From Cyanobacteria bacterium QS_4_48_99 (GTDB taxonomy: Bacteria; Cyanobacteriota; Cyanobacteriia; Cyanobacteriales; Rubidibacteraceae), in NCBI GenBank assembly GCA_003021505.1, contig PXPT01000053.1, forward strand, positions 1 to 44,955: a stretch of DNA of 44,955 nucleotides. The letters are read 5' to 3'. Position 1 is the stretch's first letter; every line of letters begins with the position of its first letter. This document shows positions 7,852 to 15,967 of this stretch, piece by piece. The notes beneath the pieces are model-generated. The model was not told the origin of the DNA. It ran no database searches and saw only the letters and a program-made list of their open reading frames with translations. The position numbers and the translations under genes are program-made.

Positions 7852-8745
7852 ATGCCAAAAAAACTCTCTAGTCAGTCCTGGCTGGATCAAGATGGAGTTG
7901 CTGCCTGGATTTTCCTCGCCCCTGCCCTCATTTTGCTAGGCATTTTTCTTCTCTGGCCCATTGCTTATTTGTTTTACCTCAGCTTTACCAGCGGTAGCTT
8001 CACTGCAACGGGCATCCAGTGGGTGGGCGGGCGTAACTACCTCCGCTTACTTAATAACCCCGACTTCTGGCAAGTTCTCTGGAACACCATCTATTTTACC
8101 CTTGCGACAGTTTTTCCGAGCTTGGTGATTCCCTTAATTTTAGCCGTGTTGTTGAATCAGTCAGTGGCATTGCAGGGGCTATTACGAACTGCCTACTTTA
8201 TCCCCTCGATCACCTCCCTCGTAGCAGTAGGATTGGGATTTCGCTGGCTGTTTCAAAATCAAGGACCAGTGAACAGCTTTTTGACTTTTACGGATCTAGC
8301 TCCCATTCCTTGGCTCAACAGCACAATTTGGGCAATGCCAGTGTTAATTTTATTGAGTATTTGGAAACAGCTTGGCTTTAACATGGTGATATTTTTGGCA
8401 GGGCTACAAGCCATTCCGCAAGTGCGCTACGAAGCAGCAGAACTTGATGGGGCGAATGGGGTAGCTAAATTTTGGCACGTCACCCTACCAGGTTTAAGAC
8501 CGACTTTGGTGTTCGCCACAGTGACAACAGCGATTTTTACACTTCGCAGTTTCGAGCAAGTTTACATTATCACTGGAGGCGGACCGCTGAACTCAACTAA
8601 TCTCCTGGTTCACTACATTTACCAGGAAGCCTTTGCACGGTTCGATTTTGGCTATGCTGCTGCTGCTGCCACAGTGCTGTTAGCAATTACCCTCTTGCTG
8701 GTTTATGTTCAGCTGAAAGTTTGGGGAGAGCAAGGCGAGGGATAA
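7852..8745 (+). CDS. Sugar ABC transporter permease (MalF/UgpA type), orphan
   Basis: The 297-residue membrane protein has about six transmembrane helices and the EAA loop of binding-protein-dependent permeases (YEAAELDGANG...TLPGLRP, about 193-217), which docks on the ATPase. It resembles MalF/UgpA/LacF-type permeases for sugars or glycerol-3-phosphate. The ATG at 7852 is preceded by GAGGAGA, a plausible ribosome site; an upstream GTG at 7822 is less likely. No second permease, ATPase or binding protein is adjacent, so substrate is unknown. It is divergent from purN, with 81 nt between starts. Confidence 0.9.
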   Translation: MPKKLSSQSWLDQDGVAAWIFLAPALILLGIFLLWPIAYLFYLSFTSGSFTATGIQWVGGRNYLRLLNNPDFWQVLWNTIYFTLATVFPSLVIPLILAVLLNQSVALQGLLRTAYFIPSITSLVAVGLGFRWLFQNQGPVNSFLTFTDLAPIPWLNSTIWAMPVLILLSIWKQLGFNMVIFLAGLQAIPQVRYEAAELDGANGVAKFWHVTLPGLRPTLVFATVTTAIFTLRSFEQVYIITGGGPLNSTNLLVHYIYQEAFARFDFGYAAAAATVLLAITLLLVYVQLKVWGEQGEG

Positions 8746-8758
8746 AACCACCTGTCTA

Positions 8759-8917
8759 TTAGGTTTTGGCAGTTAAGTAACCACTGAGTGCTTTTGCCCT
8801 GCTCTTTCCCGTTTCTGCTATATCCTTTACCCTGTGAACCAGCAATGCTGCCACCACGAGAAAGACACCACCTAGCACTACTGCTAGCAAGCGATTATGG
8901 TCGAGGAGGTTCTCCAT
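8759..8917 (-). CDS. Small single-span membrane protein (52 residues)
   Basis: On the minus strand ATG 8917 opens a 52-codon frame beginning MENLLDHNRLLAVVLGGVFL. Residues about 9-28 form one hydrophobic helix, and the remainder is basic and soluble (for example ETGKSRAKALSGYL). AGGTGGGTG directly before the ATG is a plausible ribosome site. It follows gpsA on the same strand (gap 138 nt) and converges with the permease. It is shorter than common gene-calling limits. I do not recognise the family; the coding call rests on the start context, the helix-plus-basic-tail design and the otherwise empty gap. Confidence 0.6.
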   Translation of the reverse strand: MENLLDHNRLLAVVLGGVFLVVAALLVHRVKDIAETGKSRAKALSGYLTAKT

Positions 8918-9055
8918 CACCCACCTAAAACCAAGCGCGGCAGACGAAGTTTCCTTAATTACTTTGGTTTTCTAGACGTATCTCAGTGGGTTAGGTTTCT
9001 ACTCCTTTTTGGCGCTCGATTCGGTTGCCAAATTGGGAGTAAGCGATCGCCTAGC

Positions 9056-10036
9056 TCACAAATCGCAAAACTCTGGCTTGGGATCGCGCTCCATAAGGTC
9101 TTGCACGGCTTGCTGGGGAGTGGTTTTACCGTTGACTAGCCGATAAACTTGACGAGCGATGGGGATAGCAATTTCCTGCTGATTGGCGAAGTCAACAAGA
9201 ACGTTGGTGGTGTTGATGCCTTCGGCTGTACCTTCGAGTTCAGAAAGAATTTGCTCGATTGATTTGCCTTGAGCTAGTCCGTAGCCTACTTGATAGTTGC
9301 GCGAGAGGGGGCTGTCACAAGTTGCCAGCAAATCCCCCAAGCCAGATAGCCCAAAGAAGGTTTCGGTGGAAGCTCCTAGACAAGTTCCCACTCGAATCAT
9401 CTCGGGTAAGGCTCGCGTCAGGAGAGCAGATTTAGCATTGGTGCCGAGTTTTAGACCCTCACAAACCCCAGCGGCGATCGCAATTACGTTTTTCAGGGTA
9501 CCACCTATTTCTGTCCCCAGGGGATCGTCGTTGAGATAAACTCGGAAAGTTTCAGAGGCGAAAATGTCTTGTACCGCCTCGGCTGCCGCCGTAACCTTAC
9601 TCGCTACCACCGTCGCTGCGGGTAAATCCTGTTTCACTTCTTTGGAAAGATTGGGACCCGAGAGTACGACCACGGAATGATTCGGGAACCCCTCCTGCCA
9701 AATTTGCGAGGGAGTGTGAGTCGTGGTTGGGTCTAATCCCTTAGTAGCACTAATCAGGATGAGTTCGGCAGGCAAGTTCATCCCTTGTAGTCGTTCTACA
9801 GTAGGTCTAACGCCTTTCATGGAAACGGCAGACAAGATCGCGTCTGCGCCTTCTATAGCTGAATCTAGACTTTCAGAGCTACGGCGCGACCAAGAGCGGA
9901 CTTGATGACCATTGCGAGTCGCCAATGTTCCTAAAGTCGAACCCCAAGCCCCTGAGCCAATGACAGTAATGTTTTTCTGTTGACTTGCCAATTGTTGAGA
10001 CTGGGCAACACTCTGGGCAGTTAAATGATTTGTCAT
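9056..10036 (-). CDS. gpsA: Glycerol-3-phosphate dehydrogenase [NAD(P)+]
   Basis: GpsA reduces dihydroxyacetone phosphate to sn-glycerol-3-phosphate, the backbone for membrane lipids. The 326-residue protein has the Rossmann motif GSGAWGSTLG (27-36) after a polar N-terminal extension, then ILISATKGLD, VLSGPNLSKEV and the conserved Lys region GGTLKNVIAIAAGVCEGL, with GLSGLGDLLATC further on, all characteristic. ATG 10036 is the only strong start; the first 20 residues are not conserved in the family, so an internal start is possible. No pyridine-nucleotide preference can be read from sequence. Confidence 0.96.
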   Translation of the reverse strand: MTNHLTAQSVAQSQQLASQQKNITVIGSGAWGSTLGTLATRNGHQVRSWSRRSSESLDSAIEGADAILSAVSMKGVRPTVERLQGMNLPAELILISATKGLDPTTTHTPSQIWQEGFPNHSVVVLSGPNLSKEVKQDLPAATVVASKVTAAAEAVQDIFASETFRVYLNDDPLGTEIGGTLKNVIAIAAGVCEGLKLGTNAKSALLTRALPEMIRVGTCLGASTETFFGLSGLGDLLATCDSPLSRNYQVGYGLAQGKSIEQILSELEGTAEGINTTNVLVDFANQQEIAIPIARQVYRLVNGKTTPQQAVQDLMERDPKPEFCDL

Positions 10037-10649
10037 CGAACTTAATTTCTAAACTAATCAGGTATTAAGTGCCAAGCCGTCTGGACTAGAAATGTTGAGT
10101 GTCAATAAAAGTAGGTAAAAAGGCACCAAGTAGATATTTTGGTAGAATCTAATTATATCATATTAAAGTTTACGGCAAAGTGATCTTTCCAGGTCGTCTA
10201 ATCTCTGATAGTGACCCTGCTTACAAAATGATTATCCCAGACCATCGCTGGCTCGCAGCCTGGTTAGGCCAAACTAAAAAATTATGCTTGACAAGCTAGG
10301 AATATGGTGGTTTAGGTCCTTCGGTATACGATTTTGATCTATTTTTTATTGTTTTACAAGCTATTTACTATTTAACAATTTCTTGAAAGACTTTCTACGG
10401 CAAGTAGCAATTTTATACTTAATTAATTTGAGCCTTGTAATCGCACTAGATATTTAACTACCCGTAAACATGTGAAAACATTTTCTCAGAGGGAAGGAGG
10501 TGAGCTTGTCGTCAGTCAGTGTTTAGTTTTTTTCACAGTCCCAGTTCAGGCAGGAGGTGTCACCTCGGCTGGCTTTGAGTCTTAGCTTCGAGCTACCCTA
10601 ATTGGAATGGCAAGCTATTGTTACTCGCCTCGTAGAGGGCTGTTAAATC
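10037..10649. other. 613-bp gap, AT-rich, with a few suggestive short signals
   Basis: This is the longest gene-free spacer between intact genes. It contains an uninterrupted 39-codon plus-strand frame at 10180-10299 (GTG start, containing MIIPDHRWLAAWLGQTKK) of uncertain status. It also has a strong Shine-Dalgarno-like GGAAGGAGG just before a GTG at about 10501 that opens only 8 codons, and an inverted repeat GAGGTG-T-CACCTC near 10554-10566. No RNA gene could be recognised. Confidence 0.4.
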
Positions 10650-11087
10650 TTGGTTGAGCGCAATCCTAGTCCAACAGTAGATCTCATCATCGAGCTGTGG
10701 GATCGACCCCATAGACCGATTTTGTTAGTAGAGCGCCACAATCCTCCTCATGGTTGGGCACTTCCAGGAGGCTTTGTTGATTATGGCGAATCAGTCGAAT
10801 CGGCAGCACGCCGAGAAGCCCTGGAAGAGATGAGCTTGCAAGTCGAGCTAATCGAACAGTTCCTAGTATATTCTGACCCCAAGCGCGATCCCCGCAAGCA
10901 CACTTTGAGTATCGTCTTCTTAGCCACAGCAATGGGCGATCCCCAAGCGGCTGACGATGCCAAAGATGGAGGAGTTTTTCACCCTTGGGAGGTTCCCTCA
11001 AATCTCTGCTTTGACCACGCTCAGATCCTCCGGGATTACTGGCGTTACCGACACCACGGTATCCGTCCCCGTTTGACTCCTCATTAG
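10650..11087 (+). CDS. Nudix hydrolase
   Basis: Nudix enzymes hydrolyse nucleoside diphosphates linked to another group. The 145-residue product has a nearly complete Nudix box, [13 protein letters not shown] with [10 protein letters not shown] (about 42-64); the last Gly of REUXEEXGU is Ser. It begins at TTG 10650 because an in-frame TAA lies just upstream. The C-terminus carries [14 protein letters not shown]. Substrate cannot be predicted; ADP-ribose or oxidised nucleotides are possible. It is followed by a repeat, then ridA. Confidence 0.88.
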   Translation: MVERNPSPTVDLIIELWDRPHRPILLVERHNPPHGWALPGGFVDYGESVESAARREALEEMSLQVELIEQFLVYSDPKRDPRKHTLSIVFLATAMGDPQAADDAKDGGVFHPWEVPSNLCFDHAQILRDYWRYRHHGIRPRLTPH

Positions 11088-11116
11088 TAGGGAAATGGGG
11101 AGACGCGGAGATTAGG

Positions 11117-11274
11117 GGAAGAAGTGAGAGCGCGAGGGCGTGAGAGAGTGGGAAAGCAGGGGAAGCTGGGAGCGCGTGAGAGCGTGAGAGTTGAGAAAGT
11201 TGGAAAAGGAATAAGATTTTCGATCAAAGAAGCCCATTTACCTCCTCACTCCCTCGCTCCTCACTCCTCACTCG
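11117..11274. repeat. Purine-arm / pyrimidine-arm dispersed repeat, second intergenic copy
   Basis: This copy begins GAAGTGAGAGCGCGAGGGCG and ends in CTCCTCACTCCTCACTC. Together with 2031-2147 it shares the order purine arm, AT-rich centre (GGAATAAGATTTTCGATCAAA here), AGCCCAT, TACCTCCTCACT, pyrimidine arm. The two arms could pair imperfectly through GTGAG/CTCAC units. It occupies the gap between the Nudix gene and ridA. Confidence 0.7.
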
Positions 11275-11308
11275 ATTTACCTTAAACCTGTAACCTACAA
11301 CACTCAAC

Positions 11309-11704
11309 ATGATGACTAACAAGCAACCGATTCATACTAACCAAGCTCCTGCACCAGTTGGACCTTACAATCAAGCGATCGCTACCACGGGAGGAATGAT
11401 TTTTGTCTCTGGTCAGATTGCCCTCAATCCCAGCACGGGTGAAATAGTGGGAGGAGATGTTGCTCAACAGAGCCAACAGATGATGGCGAATCTAGAAGCG
11501 GTACTCAAAGCTGCTGGTGCTGGCTTTCCAGATGTGGTGAAAACAACTGTTTTCCTTTCGGATATGAGCAACTTTGCCGCGATGAATCAGGTCTATGGCA
11601 AATATTTTCAGGAAGCAACCGCTCCAGCTCGTTCTTGTATCGAGGTTTCGCGTTTGCCGAAAGATGCTTTGGTAGAAATTGAATGTATTGCCTTTGTGCC
11701 GTAG
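11309..11704 (+). CDS. ridA: RidA family reactive imine/enamine deaminase
   Basis: RidA hydrolyses reactive enamine/imine intermediates released by PLP enzymes such as threonine dehydratase. The 131-residue product has the family landmarks APAPVGPYNQAI near the N-terminus, FVSGQIALNPSTGEIV, and the C-terminal signature APARSCIEVSRLPKDALVEI, including the substrate-carboxylate Arg (in ARSCIEV) and the acidic residue of EIECIAF. Two adjacent ATGs (11309, 11312) are both possible starts. It lies just before the ribbon-helix-helix gene. Confidence 0.95.
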   Translation: MMTNKQPIHTNQAPAPVGPYNQAIATTGGMIFVSGQIALNPSTGEIVGGDVAQQSQQMMANLEAVLKAAGAGFPDVVKTTVFLSDMSNFAAMNQVYGKYFQEATAPARSCIEVSRLPKDALVEIECIAFVP

Positions 11705-11815
11705 AGTTGCCGAGCTATATTAAGTAATATTACAAAAATGCCATCATACTGTCTTGACAGCTTGATGGTTTGGGAGCAAGCCGATATATTAAATGTATAC
11801 CCGGGTAAAGCAATT

Positions 11816-12160
11816 ATGAGTGAAATGCCAGACAAGCAAAAAGTTACCTTATATATTCCTCCAGGACTTCATCGCCAGCTCAAAATTCGTGCTGCTGTTG
11901 ATACAGATTCTATGTCAGCAATAGTAGAGCGAGCACTCGCCTTTTACCTTAACCATTCCGAAGTAGTGGAAGAGGCAGAAGGTTCCCAAGGGAAAACCCA
12001 TCAGGTTCATCAATGCCCAGAGTGCCATAGCTCCTTAGTAATGGAAGAAGGGCAAATGGTTTCTTTGAAAGATCAGCCCACTGTATTGGCAGAAGAAATG
12101 CCAGCAGAAAATGTCCGAGAAAGGGACTCTCAAGGAGAGGAAGAACTGGTTCCCTGCTAG
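11816..12160 (+). CDS. Ribbon-helix-helix (CopG/Arc-like) protein with C-terminal CxxC
   Basis: The 114-residue product begins MSEMPDKQKVTLYIPPGLHR; KVTLYIPPGLHRQLKIRAAV followed by DSMSAIVERALAFYL reads as one beta strand and two helices, the CopG/Arc DNA-binding fold. A C-P-E-C motif follows near residue 66, then an acidic tail ending EEELVPC. I chose ATG 11816 because the upstream extension to 11738 is not family-like. It precedes ycf46 by 61 nt and may be cotranscribed, so a regulatory role for that operon is an inference. Confidence 0.8.
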   Translation: MSEMPDKQKVTLYIPPGLHRQLKIRAAVDTDSMSAIVERALAFYLNHSEVVEEAEGSQGKTHQVHQCPECHSSLVMEEGQMVSLKDQPTVLAEEMPAENVRERDSQGEEELVPC

Positions 12161-12221
12161 GCAGCACTGGGAATTATTGCGGGGTTAATATCTGCACCAT
12201 ATTAATAGGTCGATAATCGTC

Positions 12222-13733
12222 ATGCAAGAAGAGCTCAGTACGCTAATTCAAGCTCAATATCCCCTCATCTACCTCGTGACACCAGAAGAGGATCGAGCCG
12301 AACAGTCAATCGAAAGGATTGCTGAGATGAAAGCTCATCAGCGGCGCATTTATGTCTGGACAGTCACCCACGGCATTGTTGAATATGGTCAGCCCCGTAA
12401 CGTTACCCAGCACAACACAGTTTCTCCAGAAGCAGCGATTGAGTGGGTAGTTCGGCAGCGAGAGCCTGGTATCTATATATTTAAAGATTTACATCCTTTT
12501 ATAGATTCACCGGCAACCACACGCTGGCTTCGAGATGCGATCGCCAGTTTTAAGGGGATGGATAAGTGCATTATCCTAATGTCGCCGATGCAGCAAGTTC
12601 CCACTGAATTGGAAAAGGAAGTCGCTGTTTTAGACTATCCTTTACCCAATTTAAGTGAACTCAATCAGGTTTTATCGAAGCAATTAGAAAAAACTAACAA
12701 TAGCCGCCTGAGTACAGAGGTTCGCGAAAAGCTTCTAAAGGCAGCCCTTGGACTGACGCGAGACGAGGCAGAAAAGGTTTATCGTAAGACCTACGTCCAA
12801 GCGGGGCGCTTTACCGAAGCAGAAGTTGACGTTATTCATTCCGAGAAAAAGCAGCTCATTCGGCGCAGCGGCATCCTCGACTATATTGAAGAAGACGACA
12901 CGATTGATGCCCTTGGGGGTTTAGAAGAACTCAAGCGATGGCTCCGGCAGCGCTCTGGTGCTTTCAGCGAGAGGGCGAGGGAATATGGACTTCCCCAACC
13001 CCAAGGCGTACTGGTTCTGGGTGTACCCGGATGTGGTAAGTCTTTCCTTGCTAAAACTACCTCTCGTCTGTGGGGACTCCCGTTGCTCCGTTTGGACATG
13101 GGGCGAGTCTACGATGGCTCGATGGTGGGTCGCTCAGAAGCGAATCTACGCAACGCCCTCAAGACGGCTGAGTCTATTTCTCCAGTAATTCTCTTCATCG
13201 ACGAGCTAGACAAAGCTTTCTCTGGGGGAACAGGTTCAGCGGATTCCGATGGCGGCACTTCCGGGCGCATTTTCGGTTCCTTCCTCACCTGGATGCAGGA
13301 GAAAACATCACCTGTATTCGTGATGGCAACCGCCAACCGCGTGGAACGTCTTCCAGGAGAATTCCTCCGCAAAGGGCGTTTCGATGAAATCTTCTTTGTG
13401 GATTTGCCCAACACCGAGGAACGCCGAGATATATTCAACATTCACCTTGGCAGGCGACGCTCCGATATTTCTCGCTTCGACCTCGACCAATTAGCCAAGG
13501 TTTCTGAAGGTTTTTCCGGGGCAGAGATCGAGCAGGCGATTATTGCTGCTATGTACGAAGCTTTCGCGCAAGACCGCGAGTTTACGCAGCTTGATATCAT
13601 CGCCGCGATCAAGGCTACGCTGCCGCTGTCTAGCACCATGACCGAGCAGGTAACTGCCCTGCGAGAGTGGGCTCGTCAGCGGGCAAGACCTGCCTCATCC
13701 TCCGTCGCTGAATACCAGCGACTGGAGTTTTAA
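12222..13733 (+). CDS. ycf46: AAA-family ATPase Ycf46
   Basis: Ycf46 is a conserved AAA ATPase of cyanobacteria and red-lineage plastids; in Synechocystis it has been linked to CO2 utilisation and photosynthesis regulation. The 503-residue product starts MQEELSTLIQAQYPLIYLVT. It has a degenerate N-terminal AAA-like half, then a full ATPase with Walker A GVPGCGKS (267-274), Walker B VILFIDELDKAF (322-333), sensor region VFVMATANRVERLPGEFLRK and arginine-finger-type GRFDEIFFVDLP. Neighbours are the ribbon-helix-helix gene upstream and ycf35 downstream, all on the plus strand. Confidence 0.95.
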   Translation: MQEELSTLIQAQYPLIYLVTPEEDRAEQSIERIAEMKAHQRRIYVWTVTHGIVEYGQPRNVTQHNTVSPEAAIEWVVRQREPGIYIFKDLHPFIDSPATTRWLRDAIASFKGMDKCIILMSPMQQVPTELEKEVAVLDYPLPNLSELNQVLSKQLEKTNNSRLSTEVREKLLKAALGLTRDEAEKVYRKTYVQAGRFTEAEVDVIHSEKKQLIRRSGILDYIEEDDTIDALGGLEELKRWLRQRSGAFSERAREYGLPQPQGVLVLGVPGCGKSFLAKTTSRLWGLPLLRLDMGRVYDGSMVGRSEANLRNALKTAESISPVILFIDELDKAFSGGTGSADSDGGTSGRIFGSFLTWMQEKTSPVFVMATANRVERLPGEFLRKGRFDEIFFVDLPNTEERRDIFNIHLGRRRSDISRFDLDQLAKVSEGFSGAEIEQAIIAAMYEAFAQDREFTQLDIIAAIKATLPLSSTMTEQVTALREWARQRARPASSSVAEYQRLEF

Positions 13734-13766
13734 CAGGCTTTCCCTCTACTCCCAACCAGGGGAAAG

Positions 13767-13783
13767 GCTAGCAGCTTGCTAGC
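13767..13783. promoter_or_regulatory. Small hairpin between ycf46 and ycf35
   Basis: Two copies of the palindrome GCTAGC (13767-13772 and 13778-13783) are separated by AGCTT and can form a 6-bp hairpin. There is no T-run after it. It may be a processing or attenuation site between the two genes; role inferred only. Confidence 0.3.
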
Positions 13784-13831
13784 AGTATACCAAATACCAA
13801 AAACACGTTGTCGTTACCGGAGGAAATACCA

Positions 13832-14182
13832 GTGTCTCATTTCAGCACTCTACGCACCAAGATCGCCGATGCCGAAATCCTCAAGACTTCCTTGAAGGAT
13901 CTAGGTCTAACCGTCAAGAACAACGCTGACGTTCGTGGCTACAATGGTCAGCGGGTTCGTGCCGACCTCGTTGCCGTTCTCGAAGGCGAGTACGACCTCG
14001 GCTGGTCTCGCAATAGCGACGGAACCTACGACCTAATCGCCGATCTCTGGGGCGTTGCCAAGAAGCACAACCAAACTGAGCTCATTAACTCTATTAACCA
14101 GAAGTACGCTGTCAACAAGACCTTGTCAGAGGTCAAGCAGCGCGGTCTGGAAAATGCCAATGTTAAGTTAGTTGCGCAGTAG
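13832..14182 (+). CDS. ycf35: Ycf35 (DUF1257) protein
   Basis: Ycf35/DUF1257 is a small plastid- and cyanobacterium-conserved protein of unknown function. The 116-residue product begins (GTG)SHFSTLRTKIADAEILKTSL and carries the conserved GYNGQRVRADLVAVL and YDLGWSRNSDGTYDLIADLWG. The start at GTG 13832 is fixed by GGAGGA at 13819-13824, eight bases upstream. A terminator follows at 14212. The 98-nt spacer to ycf46 suggests a common transcript. Confidence 0.93.
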   Translation: MSHFSTLRTKIADAEILKTSLKDLGLTVKNNADVRGYNGQRVRADLVAVLEGEYDLGWSRNSDGTYDLIADLWGVAKKHNQTELINSINQKYAVNKTLSEVKQRGLENANVKLVAQ

Positions 14183-14211
14183 GTAATCCCTAAAAGGGCG
14201 TTTCCGAGCTT

Positions 14212-14244
14212 AGGGGTTGACCACCATCCGGTTAACCCTTTTTT
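14212..14244 (+). terminator. Rho-independent-like terminator after ycf35
   Basis: AGGGGTTGACC (14212-14222) pairs with GGTTAACCCTT (14230-14240) using two G-U wobbles, followed by a run of T to 14244. It follows ycf35 by 30 nt and closes the plus-strand operon before converging aroF. Confidence 0.75.
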
Positions 14245-14259
14245 CTACCGAAATAAGAC

Positions 14260-14280
14260 CCAGCTATTTGCTGGGTTTAC
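14260..14280. terminator. Second hairpin between ycf35 and aroF
   Basis: CCCAGC-TATTT-GCTGGG followed by TTT forms a short perfect hairpin. It lies between two converging genes, so it may serve either strand, mostly as a backup to the terminator at 14212. Confidence 0.5.
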
Positions 14281-14341
14281 TATTGTTCATGGGTTTCTCG
14301 CTTCACCGAAAACAGACAGAAAAAGGCACTCAGCAATCAGC

Positions 14342-15400
14342 TTAAGCTATTGCCATTGTCTGTTGTTGTCTACGCCCGGTGGATTCAGCAATCGGAGCCA
14401 TTTCTTTAACGAGGTGTTCAAACAACTCTGGTGTTAGCGCTTGAGGACCATCGGAGAGAGCTTTGGCGGGATGGGGATGAACCTCCATCATGAGCGAATC
14501 TGTCCCTGCAGCGAGGGCTGCCTTAGCCATAGCGGGAACGTACTCTGCCCAACCCGTGCCGTGACTCGGGTCAATCATAATGGGCAAGTGAGTGAGCGAT
14601 CGCAACACAGGCAACACGGATAAATCTAACGTATTGCGAGTATAGCGGCGATCAAATGTGCGAATGCCCCGCTCGCACAAAATGACACGGGAGTTACCAG
14701 CCGCCAAGATGTACTCTGCTGCCATCAGCCACTCGTCGATAGTTGCTGACATTCCCCGCTTTAGGAGAATTGGTTTCTCCTGGGCACCAACTTTTTTCAG
14801 CAAGGAGAAATTTTGCATATTCCTTGCTCCCACTTGCAGAACATCGGCAACCTCAGCCACTTTCTCCACGTCAGCGGTGTCCATAACCTCAGTAATAATT
14901 CCTAAGCCGCTCGCTTCCCGCGCTGCTGCTAATAACCCTAAGGCACTTTCCCCATGACCCTGAAAGGCGTAGGGAGATGTCCGAGGCTTGTAAGCACCAC
15001 CGCGTAGGAACTGAGCGCCCGCCGCTTTGACTCGTTGTGCCGTCTCAACAATCATTTCCTCGTTCTCCACAGAACAAGGACCAGCCACTAGCACAAGAGG
15101 ATGCTGTTCTCCGAACGTCACTGCTCCATTGGGTGTAGGAACAGTTACCTCGCTCGGTTCCCCGTGACGGAACTCACGGCTGGCGCGTTTGAACGGCTGC
15201 TCGACCCGCAGCACTTGCTCAATCCAAGGGCTAATTTCCTGGAGTTGTAGGGGATCGAAAGAGGCAGTGTCCCCCACTAATCCCAGCACAACCCGGTGCT
15301 GACCAACAATCTTTTCTGGCGTTAGACCTCGATGTTTAAAATCTTCGCTGATACGAGTAATTTCGGCTTCTGGTGAGCCGAGTTTCATCACCACAATCAT
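14342..15400 (-). CDS. aroF: 3-deoxy-7-phosphoheptulonate synthase (DAHP synthase)
   Basis: This enzyme condenses phosphoenolpyruvate and erythrose-4-phosphate, the entry step of the shikimate pathway. The 352-residue product is the type I-beta form with an N-terminal ferredoxin-like regulatory domain (about 1-70, MIVVMKLGSPEAEITRISED) before the barrel. Barrel motifs include LVAGPCSVENEEMI, RGGAYKPRTSPYAFQG, GARNMQNFSLLK, LKRGMSAT, and the metal-binding IDPSHGTGW and MEVHPHPAKALSDG. It converges with ycf35. The N-terminal domain suggests feedback control by an aromatic amino acid, as known for this class. Confidence 0.96.
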   Translation of the reverse strand: MIVVMKLGSPEAEITRISEDFKHRGLTPEKIVGQHRVVLGLVGDTASFDPLQLQEISPWIEQVLRVEQPFKRASREFRHGEPSEVTVPTPNGAVTFGEQHPLVLVAGPCSVENEEMIVETAQRVKAAGAQFLRGGAYKPRTSPYAFQGHGESALGLLAAAREASGLGIITEVMDTADVEKVAEVADVLQVGARNMQNFSLLKKVGAQEKPILLKRGMSATIDEWLMAAEYILAAGNSRVILCERGIRTFDRRYTRNTLDLSVLPVLRSLTHLPIMIDPSHGTGWAEYVPAMAKAALAAGTDSLMMEVHPHPAKALSDGPQALTPELFEHLVKEMAPIAESTGRRQQQTMAIA

Positions 15401-15469
15401 TTTTAAATTCCTTTTTTTGAAATTAACAGTGGAATGCCAGCATAGAGATTACCATAATTGAGTGTGGTA

Positions 15470-15949
15470 TCAATCCTCGCCATTACCTCGTGGCTCTTGC
15501 CTTGCCGAGCGCCAAGCAGCCCTCAGCCGTCCCAAGTTTTGGGTGAACTCTTCCCAGCCCAAAAGACTGCCCACTCTCTGCTCATCCCAAGAGGTAGAGA
15601 TGATACCATAGCTCAACCCCAGAACCCCCAAACCAAAAAGACCCATACTCACAAGCAACACTGCCGTGGTGGGCAACTTAAACCAGTCGTTGACGACAAT
15701 CCAGTAGAAAACGAAAAAACTTGCCACACCTGAAGCAGTGGGAATTCCACAAAATAGTGCCATGCGTCGTACCATCCGCTTATTAACCGCTTCTGGAATT
15801 GCCGAGAGGCTGACATCGGATTTGCTAGGAGACCTCACAGACTGGCTAGAAGAGTTTTCAGAGTCTTGAGAAGAAGCTGGGGATTTCTTGGGGGGGGGTT
15901 GGCGCTTCTTTTCCGGTTCAAACGGTAAGCGATCGCGTTCCGAAGACAT
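15470..15949 (-). CDS. PAM68 family photosystem II assembly protein
   Basis: PAM68 is a thylakoid membrane factor for early photosystem II assembly in plants and cyanobacteria. The 159-residue product has a charged, Pro/Lys/Ser-rich N-terminus (1-60), two transmembrane segments (about 64-88 and 95-117) and the conserved C-terminal stretch STSWDEQRVGSLLGWEEF. It follows rpsO with an 18-nt gap on the same strand, a pairing I know from other cyanobacteria, so the two are probably cotranscribed. A run of nine G (15890-15898) encodes Pro residues 18-20 and is a potential slippage point. Confidence 0.92.
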   Translation of the reverse strand: MSSERDRLPFEPEKKRQPPPKKSPASSQDSENSSSQSVRSPSKSDVSLSAIPEAVNKRMVRRMALFCGIPTASGVASFFVFYWIVVNDWFKLPTTAVLLVSMGLFGLGVLGLSYGIISTSWDEQRVGSLLGWEEFTQNLGRLRAAWRSARQEPRGNGED

Positions 15950-15967
15950 ATAGCAAAGTGTGTTTCT

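Noticed and set aside
10180-10299. 39-codon plus-strand gene starting GTG
   Set aside because: The frame is clean and contains a protein-like MIIPDHRWLAAWLGQ, but there is no ribosome site and no recognised family; kept only as a note in the gap entry.
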